A DNA stretch of 64,000 nt from Streptomyces sp. NBC_00513 (GCF_041431415.1 NZ_CP107845.1:5394001-5458000), one strand, 5' to 3'; shown: positions 46,023-56,379, counted from the first letter of the stretch. Made by a program: numbers and translations. The notes: a model not told the origin generated them from the letters alone.

Positions 46023-46050
46023 CCATCGACTCCGAAGGTGGTGGATCGGC

Positions 46051-46824
46051 GTGCGGCTGACCCCAACCGAGCGCGACCGGCTGCTGCTCCGCAGTGCCGC
46101 GGAACTGGCCAGGGCCCGACGGGCCCGGGGCCTGCGCCTCAACGTCCCCGAGGCCACGGCGCTGATCGCGGACACGGTCTGCGAGGCCGCCCGCGACGGC
46201 AGGCGGCTGGCGGAGGCCATCGAGGAGGCCCGCGGCGTGCTGGGGCCCGACGACGTGCTGCCCGGCGTCGCCGACGTGGTCACCGAGGTGCACGTGGAGG
46301 CCGTCTTCGACGACGGCTCCCGCCTCGCGGTGGTCTCGGCCCCCATCCGCGGCGCCGTCCCGCTCGGCGACGACGCCCCCGGCGCGGTCGTGCCCGGCCC
46401 CGGCGCCCCCCAGCCGGAGCCCACGGTCCACCTCCACGTGCGCAACACCGCCGCCGTGCCGATCAGCGTGACCTCCCACTTCCACTTCTTCGAGGCCAAC
46501 CCGCGCCTCGACTTCGACCGCGCCGAGGCCTACGGCATGCGGCTGTGCGTGCCGGCGGGCTCCTCCGTGCGGTTCGACCCGCACGGCGAGGCCGAGGTCG
46601 GGCTGGTCCCCATCGGCGGCGCCCGCGTCGCCGTCGGTTTCGCCGGGCTGGTCGACGGCCCCCTCGACGCCCCCGGAGCCAAGGACGAGGCACTGCGCCG
46701 CGCCGTCGCCTGCGGCTACCTCGGCGCCGGCGGCGAGACCGCCGCCCCGGTGTCCCCGGCCGCCGCACCCGGGCCCGACGCCCCCGAGACCGGCGACGAC
46801 CATCCGGAAGGTGACCCCGCATGA
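46051..46824 (+). CDS. ureAB: Urease gamma/beta subunit fusion (urease-like)
   Basis: A 257-residue fusion. The N-terminal gamma domain reads MRLTPTERDRLLLRSAAELA, LRLNVPEATALIADTVCEAA and VLGPDDVLPGVADVVTEVHV. The C-terminal beta domain reads VHLHVRNTAAVPISVTSHFH, FFEANPRLDFDRAEAYGMRL and VPAGSSVRFDPHGEAEVGLV. An Ala/Pro-rich tail follows. Such fusions occur in some bacteria (Helicobacter UreA is one). The GTG start overlaps nothing; the stop overlaps ureC by ATGA (46821-46824), so the subunits are translationally coupled. Sequences are clearly divergent from standard ureases, and no accessory genes are nearby. Confidence 0.9.
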   Translation: MRLTPTERDRLLLRSAAELARARRARGLRLNVPEATALIADTVCEAARDGRRLAEAIEEARGVLGPDDVLPGVADVVTEVHVEAVFDDGSRLAVVSAPIRGAVPLGDDAPGAVVPGPGAPQPEPTVHLHVRNTAAVPISVTSHFHFFEANPRLDFDRAEAYGMRLCVPAGSSVRFDPHGEAEVGLVPIGGARVAVGFAGLVDGPLDAPGAKDEALRRAVACGYLGAGGETAAPVSPAAAPGPDAPETGDDHPEGDPA

Positions 46825-48554
46825 GCCGCCAGACCCCGCACAGCGACCACTGCGCGCCGGGCAGCCGTCACATCGACCCGCACGAGTACGCCTCCGTCTT
46901 CGGCCCCCGCGCCGGCGACCGGGTACGCCTCGGCGACTCCGGGCTGACCGTCCGCGTCGAGCACGACGCCCAGAAGCCCGGCGACGAGTTCCTGGCCGGC
47001 TTCGGCAAGACCGCCCGCGACGGCCTGCACCTCAAGGCCGCCGCCGTCCGCGATACCTGCGACGTCGTGATCAGCAACGTGCTGGTCATCGACGCCGTCC
47101 TCGGCATCCGCAAGGTCTCCATCGGCATCCGCGAGGGCCGCATCCACGCGATCGGCCGCGCCGGCAATCCCGACACCCTCGACGGGGTCGACGTGGTCGT
47201 CGGCACCGGCACCTCGATCGTGTCCGGCGAGGGCATGATCGCCACCGCCGGAGCCGTGGACACCCACGTCCACCTGCTCTCCCCGCGCATCATGGAGGCC
47301 TCGCTCGCCGCGGGCGTCACCACGATCATCGGCCAGGAGTTCGGGCCGGTCTGGGGCGTGGGCGTCAACTCCCCCTGGGCGCTCAAGCACGCCTTCAACG
47401 CCTTCGACGCCTGGCCCGTCAACATCGGCTTCCTCGCCCGCGGCTCCTCCTCGGACGCCGCCCCGCTGGTCGAGGCCCTCGCCGAGGGCGGCGCCAGCGG
47501 CTTCAAGGTCCACGAGGACATGGGCGCCCACACCCGCGCCCTGGACACCGCCCTGCGGGTCGCCGAGGAGTACGACGTCCAGGTCGCCCTGCACAGCGAC
47601 GGCCTCAACGAGTGCCTCTCCGTCGAGGACACCCTGCGCGTCCTGGACGGTCGCACCATCCACGCCTTCCACATCGAGGGCTGCGGCGGCGGACACGTGC
47701 CCAACGTGCTCAAGATGGCCGGCGTGCCGAACGTCATCGGCTCCTCCACCAACCCGACGCTGCCCTTCGGTCGGGACGCCGTCGCCGAGCACTACGGCAT
47801 GATCGTCTCCGTCCACGACCTCAAGCCCGACCTCCCCGGCGACGCGGCCATGGCCCGCGACCGGATCCGCGCGGGCACCATGGGCGCCGAGGACGTGCTG
47901 CACGACCTGGGCGCGATCGGCATCACCTCCTCCGACGCGCAGGGCATGGGCCGCGCGGGCGAGACCATCCGGCGCACCTTCGCCATGGCCGCGAAGATGA
48001 AGGGCGAACTGGGCCCGCTCGACGGCGACGGCGAGGGCGACGACAACGCCCGCGTCCTGCGCTACATGGCCAAGCTGACCATCAACCCGGCCATCGCCCA
48101 CGGCCTGGCCCACGAGATCGGCTCCATCGAGGTCGGCAAACTCGCCGACATCGTCCTGTGGCGCCCCCAGTTCTTCGGCGCCAAGCCGCAACTCGTCCTC
48201 AAGTCCGGCTTCCCCGCGTACGGCGTCACCGGCGACCCCAACGCCGCCACCGACACCTGCGAACCGCTCGTCCTCGGCCCGCAGTTCGGTTCGTACGGAG
48301 CCACCGCGGCCGACATCTCCGTCGCCTTCGTGTCGGCGGCGGCCGCCGCGCTCGGCTCCGACGAGATGCCGACCCGGCGCCGCCGGGTGGCCGTTCGCGG
48401 AACCCGCGGCATCGGCCCCCGGGACCTCCTGCTCAACTCCCGGGTGGGCGCGGTCGATGTGGACGCGCGCAGCGGCCTCGTCTCCCTCGACGGAGAACCC
48501 CTGCGCTCCGAAGCGGCCGATTCGGTCTCCCTCAACCGCCTGTACTTCCTGTAA
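46821..48554 (+). CDS. ureC: Urease alpha subunit-like amidohydrolase, altered active-site flap
   Basis: A 577-residue amidohydrolase of the urease alpha family. The nickel-binding set is present: His149 and His151 (AVDTHVHLL), carbamylation Lys229 with His231 (GFKVHEDMG), His258 (VALHSDGLNE), His284 (AFHIEGCGGGH) and Asp372 (ITSSDAQGMGR). However, the mobile-flap Cys-His-His of canonical urease reads Val331-His332-Asp333 (MIVSVHDLKPD), so the flap cysteine is lost. No ureD, E, F or G gene is in the window, so metallation would need genes elsewhere or a different metal. It may hydrolyse urea weakly or another ureido/guanidino compound. It is followed by agmatine deiminase after 19 bases. Confidence 0.9.
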   Translation: MSRQTPHSDHCAPGSRHIDPHEYASVFGPRAGDRVRLGDSGLTVRVEHDAQKPGDEFLAGFGKTARDGLHLKAAAVRDTCDVVISNVLVIDAVLGIRKVSIGIREGRIHAIGRAGNPDTLDGVDVVVGTGTSIVSGEGMIATAGAVDTHVHLLSPRIMEASLAAGVTTIIGQEFGPVWGVGVNSPWALKHAFNAFDAWPVNIGFLARGSSSDAAPLVEALAEGGASGFKVHEDMGAHTRALDTALRVAEEYDVQVALHSDGLNECLSVEDTLRVLDGRTIHAFHIEGCGGGHVPNVLKMAGVPNVIGSSTNPTLPFGRDAVAEHYGMIVSVHDLKPDLPGDAAMARDRIRAGTMGAEDVLHDLGAIGITSSDAQGMGRAGETIRRTFAMAAKMKGELGPLDGDGEGDDNARVLRYMAKLTINPAIAHGLAHEIGSIEVGKLADIVLWRPQFFGAKPQLVLKSGFPAYGVTGDPNAATDTCEPLVLGPQFGSYGATAADISVAFVSAAAAALGSDEMPTRRRRVAVRGTRGIGPRDLLLNSRVGAVDVDARSGLVSLDGEPLRSEAADSVSLNRLYFL

Positions 48555-48573
48555 GCCAGTAAGGATCCCCGCC

Positions 48574-49620
48574 ATGACCGACGCTGCCGACAAGCCCGCC
48601 GCCCACGGATACCGGATGCCCGCCGAGTGGACCCCCCACGAGCGCACCTGGATGGCCTGGCCGAGCCCCAACCCGACCTTCACCGACGAGAGGGAACTCG
48701 CCGAGGCCCGCGAGGCATGGGGAGCCGTCGCCCGAGCCGTGCGCGCGTACGAGCCGGTGACCCTCGTCGTCTCCCCGGGCGACGCGCAGGGCGCCCGCGC
48801 GATCGTCGGCGACGACGTCGAGCTGGTCGAGCGCGAGCTGGACGACGCCTGGATGCGGGACATCGGCCCGACCTTCGTCACCGACGGCGCCGGCGGGCTC
48901 GCCGCCGTCGACTGGACCTTCAACGGCTGGGGCGCCCAGGAGTGGGCCCGCTGGGGCCACGACGAGAAGATCGCCCGCCACGTCTCCGACCTGGCCGGCA
49001 CCCGTACCTACAGCACCCCGCTGGTCAACGAGGGCGGCGCCATCCACGTGGACGGCGAGGGCACCGTGCTGCTCACCGACACCGTGCAGCTCGGCGCCGG
49101 ACGCAACCCCGACTGGAACCGCCGGCAGGTGGAGGAGGAGATCCACGCCCACCTCGGCACGACCAAGGCGATCTGGCTGCCCTACGGCCTGGCCGGCGAC
49201 TACGGCACCTACGGCACCCAGGGCCACGTGGACATCGTCGCCGCCTTCGCCCGCCCCGGTGTCGTCATGGTCCACAGCCAGCCCGACCCGGCCCACCCCG
49301 ACCACGAGCGCTGCAAGACCATCGCCGCCCTCCTGCGCGCGTCCACCGACGCGCGGGGCCGGCTGCTGGAGGTCGTGGAGATCCCGGCGCCGACCGTGCT
49401 GGAGGAGGACGGCGAGTGGGTCGACTACTCGTACATCAACCACTACCTCTGCAACGACGGCGTGGTGCTCTGCGCCTTCGACGACCCGCGCGACGAGGAA
49501 GCCGCGGAGATCTTCCGGGGTCTGTTCCCCGAGCGGACCGTGACACTGGTTGACGCACGTACGATTTTCGCCGGGGGTGGCGGTATCCACTGCATCACCC
49601 AGCAACAGCCGAAGGTCTGA
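48574..49620 (+). CDS. aguA: Agmatine deiminase
   Basis: A 348-residue guanidino-group-modifying enzyme of the agmatine/peptidyl-arginine deiminase family, producing N-carbamoylputrescine and ammonia from agmatine. Motifs are MPAEWTPHERTWMAWPSPNP, DDAWMRDIGPTFVTDGAGGL, VNEGGAIHVDGEGTVLLTD, GHVDIVAAFARPGVVMVHSQ and the nucleophile Cys340 in AGGGGIHCITQQQP. AAGGA stands several bases before the ATG. It lies in the same operon as the urease-like genes, which suggests joint metabolism of a guanidino or ureido compound with nitrogen release. Confidence 0.93.
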   Translation: MTDAADKPAAHGYRMPAEWTPHERTWMAWPSPNPTFTDERELAEAREAWGAVARAVRAYEPVTLVVSPGDAQGARAIVGDDVELVERELDDAWMRDIGPTFVTDGAGGLAAVDWTFNGWGAQEWARWGHDEKIARHVSDLAGTRTYSTPLVNEGGAIHVDGEGTVLLTDTVQLGAGRNPDWNRRQVEEEIHAHLGTTKAIWLPYGLAGDYGTYGTQGHVDIVAAFARPGVVMVHSQPDPAHPDHERCKTIAALLRASTDARGRLLEVVEIPAPTVLEEDGEWVDYSYINHYLCNDGVVLCAFDDPRDEEAAEIFRGLFPERTVTLVDARTIFAGGGGIHCITQQQPKV

Positions 49621-49650
49621 CCCGCGGCGAACGGTTTCGAGGAGTGGTCC

Positions 49651-50259
49651 ATGGTGGCGGGTGGAGTACGGGCGGCGCGGAAGAACGCGCCGCCGCGCGA
49701 GGACGTACTCGTCGCCGCCATGGCCACGATCGCCGAGCGCGGCCTCGAAGGCCTCACCATGGCCGGCCTCGGCCGCCAGGTGGGCATGAGCAGCGGCCAC
49801 CTCCTCTACTACTTCGGCAGCAAGGACGAACTCCTGCTGCAGACCCTGGAGTGGAGCGAGGCCTCCCTCGGCGCCGAACGCCGGGCCCTGCTGTCCCGCC
49901 GCGGCCCGGTGCGCGAGCGGGTGCAGGCGTACGTCGACCTGTACGTGCCCGAGGCCGCGCGCGACCCGCACTGGACGCTGTGGCTGGAGGTCTGGAACCG
50001 CTCGCAGAACGCCGGCCCCCTGGAACGCGAGCGCCAGGCCGCCATCGAGGGAGCCTGGCACCGGGACCTGGTCGCGCTGCTCGCCGAGGGCATCTCGCGC
50101 GGCGAGTTCCGCGCGGTGGACGCCGACCGGTTCGCCGCCCGCGTCAGGGCCCTGCTCGACGGGTTCAGCATCCAGGTCGCCGTCGGCCTGCCCGGGATAG
50201 GGCGCGGCGACATCCTCGAACACGTCACCGAGTTCCTGGACGAGGCGCTCGTATCGTGA
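49651..50259 (+). CDS. TetR-family regulator of the urease-like/agmatine operon
   Basis: A 202-residue TetR regulator. The HTH reads AERGLEGLTMAGLGRQVGMS then SGHLLYYFGSKDELLLQTLE. The C-terminal part (YVDLYVPEAARDPHWTLWLE, WNRSQ) resembles the BetI-like TetR_C_6 ligand domain. GAGGAG six bases before the ATG is a good ribosome binding site. As the last gene of the operon it probably responds to the pathway substrate and binds the palindrome at 46004-46022. That link is inference. Confidence 0.88.
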   Translation: MVAGGVRAARKNAPPREDVLVAAMATIAERGLEGLTMAGLGRQVGMSSGHLLYYFGSKDELLLQTLEWSEASLGAERRALLSRRGPVRERVQAYVDLYVPEAARDPHWTLWLEVWNRSQNAGPLERERQAAIEGAWHRDLVALLAEGISRGEFRAVDADRFAARVRALLDGFSIQVAVGLPGIGRGDILEHVTEFLDEALVS

Positions 50260-50317
50260 GACGTCGGTCCGCGGGCGGAGCCCCTTGTGACACACTGCGG
50301 ACGTGCCTGCTCAGCTC

Positions 50318-50359
50318 ATGATTATGGACAGCAGCGCGCCGGTCCGCAGTGACCGTTGA
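50318..50359 (+). CDS. Possible leader peptide MIMDSSAPVRSDR upstream of cimA
   Basis: A 13-codon frame in the 281-base gap before cimA, upstream of a terminator hairpin. It carries one Ile, one Val and no Leu codon and no strong ribosome binding site, so a role in attenuation is doubtful but possible. Confidence 0.3.
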   Translation: MIMDSSAPVRSDR

Positions 50360-50409
50360 GCCGTGGAGAACCTACGGGACAGCGGCCACAGTGCCTCAGA
50401 CCCGCGCGC

Positions 50410-50438
50410 AGACCTCTCGCACCCGCGAGGGGTCTTTT
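50410..50438 (+). terminator. Terminator/attenuator in the cimA leader
   Basis: AGACCTCTCGC pairs with GCGAGGGGTCT (50410-50420, 50425-50435, one G-U pair) across an ACCC loop and is followed by TTTT. It lies about 100 bases before cimA. It is either the terminator of the upstream TetR operon or a conditional attenuator of cimA. Confidence 0.7.
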
Positions 50439-50540
50439 CGTTTCCCGGCTCCATTCCTGCCGGGAGCGGGCGGCGCGCGATGATGGGGGCAGTGGATCCC
50501 CGGTCTCCGGAACCACTCATCCGACAGGAGTCAGACCAGC

Positions 50541-52169
50541 ATGACGACGACAGAGGCGACCGAGCCGACTGCGCCGGCGGGCCCCGACGACAGCTTCCAC
50601 GTCTTCGACACGACCCTGCGCGACGGCGCCCAGCGTGAGGGCATCAACCTCACGGTCGCGGACAAGCTGACCATCGCGCGGCACCTGGACGACTTCGGAG
50701 TGGGCTTCATCGAGGGCGGCTGGCCCGGCGCCAACCCCCGCGACACCGAGTTCTTCGCCCGCGCCCGTGCCGAGATCGACTTCAAGCACGCCCGCCTCGT
50801 GGCCTTCGGCGCCACCCGCCGGGCCGGCGGCTCCGCCGCCGCGGACCCCCAGGTGCGGGCCCTGCTGGAGTCCGGCGCCCCGGTGATCACCCTGGTCGCC
50901 AAATCCCACGACCGGCACGTCGAGCTCGCGCTGCGCACCACCCTCGACGAGAACCTGGAGATGGTCCGGGACACCGTCTCCCACCTCGTCGAGCAGGGGC
51001 GCCGGGTCTTCGTCGACTGCGAGCACTTCTTCGACGGCTACCGCGCCAACCCCGAGTACGCCAAGGCCGTCGTCCGCACCGCACACGAGGCCGGCGCCGA
51101 TGTCGTCATCCTCTGCGACACCAATGGCGGCATGCTGCCCGCGCAGGTGTCCGCCACCGTCGCGACGGTCCTCGCCGACACCGGGGCCCGCCTGGGCATC
51201 CACGCCCAGGACGACACCGGCTGCGCCGTCGCCAACACCCTGGCCGCCGTCGACGCGGGCGCCACCCACGTCCAGTGCACCGCCAACGGCTACGGCGAGC
51301 GCGTCGGCAACGCCAACCTCTTCCCCGTCGTCGGCGCCCTGGAGATCAAGTACGGGCGCACGGTGCTCCCCGCGGGCGCGCTCGCCGAGATGACCCGGAT
51401 CTCCCACGCCATCGCCGAGGTCGTCAACCTCACCCCGTCCACGCACCAGCCGTACGTCGGCGTCTCGGCCTTCGCGCACAAGGCCGGCCTGCACGCCTCG
51501 GCCATCAAGGTCGACCCCGACCTCTACCAGCACATCGACCCCGAGCGGGTCGGCAACACCATGCGGATGCTGGTCTCCGACATGGCCGGGCGCGCCTCCA
51601 TCGAGCTCAAGGGCAAGGAACTCGGCGTCGACCTCGGCGGCGACCGCGCGCTGATCTCCCGGGTCGTGGAGCGGGTCAAGGAGCGGGAGCTCCAGGGCTA
51701 CACCTACGAGGCCGCCGACGCCTCCTTCGAGCTGCTGCTGCGGGCCGAGGCCGAGGGCCGGGCGCGCAGGTACTTCCGGATCGAGTCCTGGCGGGCGATC
51801 GTCGAGGACCGCCCGGACGGCACCCACGCCAACGAGGCCACGGTCAAGCTGTGGGCCAAGGGCGAGCGGATCGTCGCGACGGCGGAGGGCAACGGCCCCG
51901 TCAACGCGCTGGACCGGGCCCTGCGGGTGGCGCTGGAGCCGTTCTACCCGCAGCTCGCCAAGTTCGAGCTGATCGACTACAAGGTCCGCATCCTGGAGGG
52001 CAAGCACGGCACCGACTCCACCACGCGCGTGCTGATCGCCACGACGGACGGCGCCGGCGAGTGGTCCACGGTCGGCGTCGGCACGAACGTCATCGCCGCG
52101 TCCTGGCAGGCCCTGGAGGACGCCTTCACGTACGGCCTGCTGCGCGCGGGCATCGAACCGGCCGAGTAG
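50541..52169 (+). CDS. cimA: Citramalate synthase (LeuA-like)
   Basis: A 542-residue member of the HMGL/LeuA family, CimA subgroup, condensing pyruvate and acetyl-CoA to (R)-citramalate on the threonine-independent route to isoleucine. The TIM barrel begins FHVFDTTLRDGAQREGINLT. The IEGGWPGANPRDTEFFARAR stretch is distinctive of the CimA subgroup. Metal-binding and active-site segments include CDTNGGMLPAQVSATVATVL, LGIHAQDDTGCAVANTLAAV and HVQCTANGYGERVGNANL. The C-terminal regulatory domain follows. AGGAG stands about ten bases upstream. 2-isopropylmalate synthase is the alternative label but fits less well. Confidence 0.93.
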   Translation: MTTTEATEPTAPAGPDDSFHVFDTTLRDGAQREGINLTVADKLTIARHLDDFGVGFIEGGWPGANPRDTEFFARARAEIDFKHARLVAFGATRRAGGSAAADPQVRALLESGAPVITLVAKSHDRHVELALRTTLDENLEMVRDTVSHLVEQGRRVFVDCEHFFDGYRANPEYAKAVVRTAHEAGADVVILCDTNGGMLPAQVSATVATVLADTGARLGIHAQDDTGCAVANTLAAVDAGATHVQCTANGYGERVGNANLFPVVGALEIKYGRTVLPAGALAEMTRISHAIAEVVNLTPSTHQPYVGVSAFAHKAGLHASAIKVDPDLYQHIDPERVGNTMRMLVSDMAGRASIELKGKELGVDLGGDRALISRVVERVKERELQGYTYEAADASFELLLRAEAEGRARRYFRIESWRAIVEDRPDGTHANEATVKLWAKGERIVATAEGNGPVNALDRALRVALEPFYPQLAKFELIDYKVRILEGKHGTDSTTRVLIATTDGAGEWSTVGVGTNVIAASWQALEDAFTYGLLRAGIEPAE

Positions 52170-52288
52170 CGGCCCCGCCCGACCGCCTCGGGTCCGGACC
52201 GTCCGGACCCGAACGGCGACGGCGTGCGCGGGCGGGCCCTTATGCCCCCCTCACACGTAAAAGGGGCGATTCGGGTAGCGTCGTGACC

Positions 52289-53632
52289 ATGAGGACCAGG
52301 CTCGTTTCCGTGTTTTCCGGTCTGCTGCTGGCCCTGTCCGCGACGGCCCTCGTGGTCGCCCCGCAGGCGTCGGCCGCCACCGGGGTCAGTGCCGTCGGGG
52401 AGGCCCTCAAGAAGGGCCCGGTCTACGTCGATCCCGGCGCGCGGGCCCAGCTCTCGCCGGCGCAGGCGGACGCCCTCACGAAGAAGATCGAGGACGCCGG
52501 CAAGCCGGTCTTCGTCGCCGTCCTTCCCGCCGGCCAAACGTTCCCCGAGCGGGGGCTGCTCGCCGCCGTCCGTGCCCAGACGGGGATCACGGGGCTCTAC
52601 GCGGTCCGGCTCGGCGAGGGCTTCGACGCCGGCGCCGACCCGAGGGCGATGCCGAGGAACGCCGTCCAGAACCTCACCTCGTCCGTGAAGGTCGGCGGCC
52701 CGGTGGACGCGAACACCCAGCTGAACGACTTCGTCGACCAGGCCCTCACCCAGGTCAAGGGGAACGCCCCCGCCTCCTGGGGCGGCGCGGCCGCCGACGA
52801 CGGCGCCCCGGTCGGCGGGCTGATCACCCTCGGTGTGGTGGCCGTGGTCGGCGGTGGCGGCGCCTACGCGCTGGTCCGCCGCAACCGGAAGCGGAAGGAA
52901 GAGGAGCGGCGCGAGGCCATCGCACGCCTCGGCGTGGTCGTCGACGAGGACATCACGGCCTTCGGCGAGGAGCTGGAGCGGCTCGACTTCCACCCCGGCG
53001 AGCCCGGTGCGGACGACGCGATGCGCAAGGACTACGAACAGGGCCTGGACTCCTACGAGAAGGCCAAGCAGATCATGGCCTCGGTCCAGCGCCCCGACGA
53101 GGTGCAGGGCGTGACCCAGGCGCTGGAGGACGGGCGGTACGCGCTCGCCTGCCTGGACGCGCGCCGGCAGGGCAGGCCGGTACCCGAGCGCCGCTCGCCC
53201 TGTTTCTTCGACCCGCGCCACGGGCCGAGCACGCAGGACGCGGACTGGGCCCCGGCGGGCGGGACGGCCCGTACCGTGCCGGTCTGCGAGGCGGACGCCG
53301 TGCGGCTGCGCGACGGTCTGGACCCGGCGGTCCGCACGGTGGACACGGAGCGCGGGCCGCGCCCCTACTACGACGCGGGCCCGGCGTACGGTCCCTGGGC
53401 CGGCGGGTACTTCGGCGGCGGCATGCTGCCGGGCCTGCTGATGGGCACGATGCTCGGCTCGATGATGTCGACCCCTGCCTACGCCGCCGACTTCGGCGGT
53501 GCGGGCGGCGGCTACGACGGGGGAGACGTCTCCGGCGCCGACTTCAACCCGTCCGACTTCGGCGGCGGGGACTTCGGCGGCGGTGGCGGTTTCGACGGGG
53601 GCGGCGGCTTCGACGGCGGGGGCGGCTTCTAG
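52289..53632 (+). CDS. Secreted/membrane TPM-like protein with Gly-rich tail
   Basis: A 447-residue protein. A Sec signal peptide (RLVSVFSGLLLALSATALVV, cleavage near ASAA) is followed by an extracytoplasmic domain of about 130 residues that resembles TPM-type domains in layout. A transmembrane segment (GGLITLGVVAVVGGGGAYAL) and a cytoplasmic part with charged helices (RRNRKRKEEERREAIARLGV) come next. A second hydrophobic Gly/Met stretch (GGMLPGLLMGTMLGSMMSTP) and a C-terminal (Phe-Gly-Gly/Asp-Gly-Gly)n tail complete it. TAGCGT seven bases before the ATG suggests a leaderless transcript. Function unknown; the Gly-Phe tail recalls other TPM proteins. Confidence 0.78.
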   Translation: MRTRLVSVFSGLLLALSATALVVAPQASAATGVSAVGEALKKGPVYVDPGARAQLSPAQADALTKKIEDAGKPVFVAVLPAGQTFPERGLLAAVRAQTGITGLYAVRLGEGFDAGADPRAMPRNAVQNLTSSVKVGGPVDANTQLNDFVDQALTQVKGNAPASWGGAAADDGAPVGGLITLGVVAVVGGGGAYALVRRNRKRKEEERREAIARLGVVVDEDITAFGEELERLDFHPGEPGADDAMRKDYEQGLDSYEKAKQIMASVQRPDEVQGVTQALEDGRYALACLDARRQGRPVPERRSPCFFDPRHGPSTQDADWAPAGGTARTVPVCEADAVRLRDGLDPAVRTVDTERGPRPYYDAGPAYGPWAGGYFGGGMLPGLLMGTMLGSMMSTPAYAADFGGAGGGYDGGDVSGADFNPSDFGGGDFGGGGGFDGGGGFDGGGGF

Positions 53633-53693
53633 CCACCCCCGGACCCGCGCGTCCGTCCCCTTCTTCCCGGCCCCGTCCCCTTGCGGGGCGGGG

Positions 53694-54308
53694 TCAGGCC
53701 TGCTTGATGGCGGAGATGTCGAAGGTCAGCTTGACCTTGTCGCTGACCATCACGCCGCCGGTCTCCAGGGCGGCGTTCCAGGTCAGGCCCCAGTCGGAGC
53801 GCAGGATCTCGGCGGAGCCCTCGAAGCCGACGCGCTCGTTGCCGTAGACGTCGGTGGCGGACCCGTTGAACTCCAGGTCGATGGAGAGCGGACGCGTGAC
53901 GTCCTTGATCGTCAGGTCGCCGGTGATCCGGTACGCGTCCCCGCCCAGCTGGGCCGCGCCGGTGGAGCGGAAGGTCATCAGCGGGAAGGCCTCGGCGTCG
54001 AAGAAGTCGCCGCTGCGCAGGTGGCCGTCGCGGTCGGCGATGCCGGTGTCGACGGAGGCGATCTTCACGTCGATGGAGGCGGTGGAGCGGGAGGGGTCGG
54101 CGCCGTCCAGGTGCAGGCTGCCCTCGTGGTCGGCGAAGGAGCCGCGGACGTTGGTGACCATCGCGTGCCGGACGGTGAAGCCGATGCTGGTGTGCGCGGG
54201 GTCGATGACGTAGTCACCGGTGAGGGCTGCGAGCGCCGGGTCCACCGGGAGGGTGGCGACCGACGACGCGGCGTTGGTGTCCTGGCTGCGGCGGGTGAAG
54301 AGACCCAT
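53694..54308 (-). CDS. YceI-family protein
   Basis: A 204-residue lipocalin-like beta-barrel of the YceI family, which binds polyisoprenoid-type lipids. Family motifs are GDYVIDPAHTSIGFTVRHAM, SIDVKIASVDTGIADRDGHL, RSGDFFDAEAFPLMTFRST and GDLTIKDVTRPLSIDLEFNG. No signal peptide is seen, so unlike E. coli YceI it is probably cytoplasmic. AAGGAGG precedes ATG 54308 closely; the upstream frame from 54344 is unlikely. A palindromic element lies upstream. Confidence 0.92.
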   Translation of the reverse strand: MGLFTRRSQDTNAASSVATLPVDPALAALTGDYVIDPAHTSIGFTVRHAMVTNVRGSFADHEGSLHLDGADPSRSTASIDVKIASVDTGIADRDGHLRSGDFFDAEAFPLMTFRSTGAAQLGGDAYRITGDLTIKDVTRPLSIDLEFNGSATDVYGNERVGFEGSAEILRSDWGLTWNAALETGGVMVSDKVKLTFDISAIKQA

Positions 54309-54351
54309 GACTTCCTCCTTGGTGGGGGTGCGGACCTGCCGCACCTGGTTG

Positions 54352-54363
54352 TTTAACGTTCAA
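54352..54363. promoter_or_regulatory. Palindromic element upstream of yceI
   Basis: TTTAACGTTCAA (54352-54363) is a near-perfect dyad and is followed by TTGACGTTA and GTTCAACTTTCAAC on the same side (54370-54401). The cluster resembles MarR-type boxes and lies about 45-90 bases from the yceI start. No MarR gene is in the window. Confidence 0.45.
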
Positions 54364-54573
54364 CGAGATTGACGTTAGGCCTATTCCGTTCAACTTTCAA
54401 CTTCTTGGAGGGGTGTCATCCGATTTTGTGGAATACCCACAAAGGCTTGCCGCCCCGCCTGGTGGAGTCCTTGCATCGTTCGGCGGTTCTGTCCGGGCCT
54501 CACAGCGGATGACTCCGGAGACTGTGTGGAACCAACGGAGGGTTTTGGCCCCGTCACTTCGTAAGGTCGGTAC

Positions 54574-56157
<1,584 letters not shown>

Positions 56158-56178
56158 CACGAAGGAGACCCGCCACCG

Positions 56179-56379
56179 ATGAGCATCACCACCGACACCC
56201 TCCTCAAGGTCGAGAAGGGCAACGCCGCACCCGAGGAACTCGCCGCGATCACCGCGATCCTCCTCGCCCGCGCCACCACCACCACCGACACCACCACCCG
56301 CACCCCCCGCACCCAGGCCGGCTGGCGCCGCCTGGAACGCAGCGCCGGCTTCCGCGCCCCGCACAGCTGGCGCGGCTAG
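56179..56379 (+). CDS. accE: Acyl-CoA carboxylase epsilon subunit
   Basis: A 66-residue protein of the actinobacterial acyl-CoA carboxylase epsilon family, which binds and stimulates the AccA-AccB complex. The conserved N-terminal helix (LLKVEKGNAAPEELAAITAI) and the C-terminal Trp-Arg segment (AGWRRLERSAGF, SWRG) are present. It starts 21 bases after accB with AAGGAG upstream, and is followed by two strong terminators. Confidence 0.93.
   Translation: MSITTDTLLKVEKGNAAPEELAAITAILLARATTTTDTTTRTPRTQAGWRRLERSAGFRAPHSWRG

Noticed and set aside
43238..46066. Minus-strand frame spanning ilvE and the permease region
   Set aside because: It runs through a terminator and is out of frame with the permease. 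The real genes are ilvE on the plus strand and the permease on the minus strand in another frame.
50260..50540. T-box riboswitch upstream of cimA
   Set aside because: I could not find the conserved T-box antiterminator sequence or a specifier-loop arrangement; only a terminator hairpin is visible.
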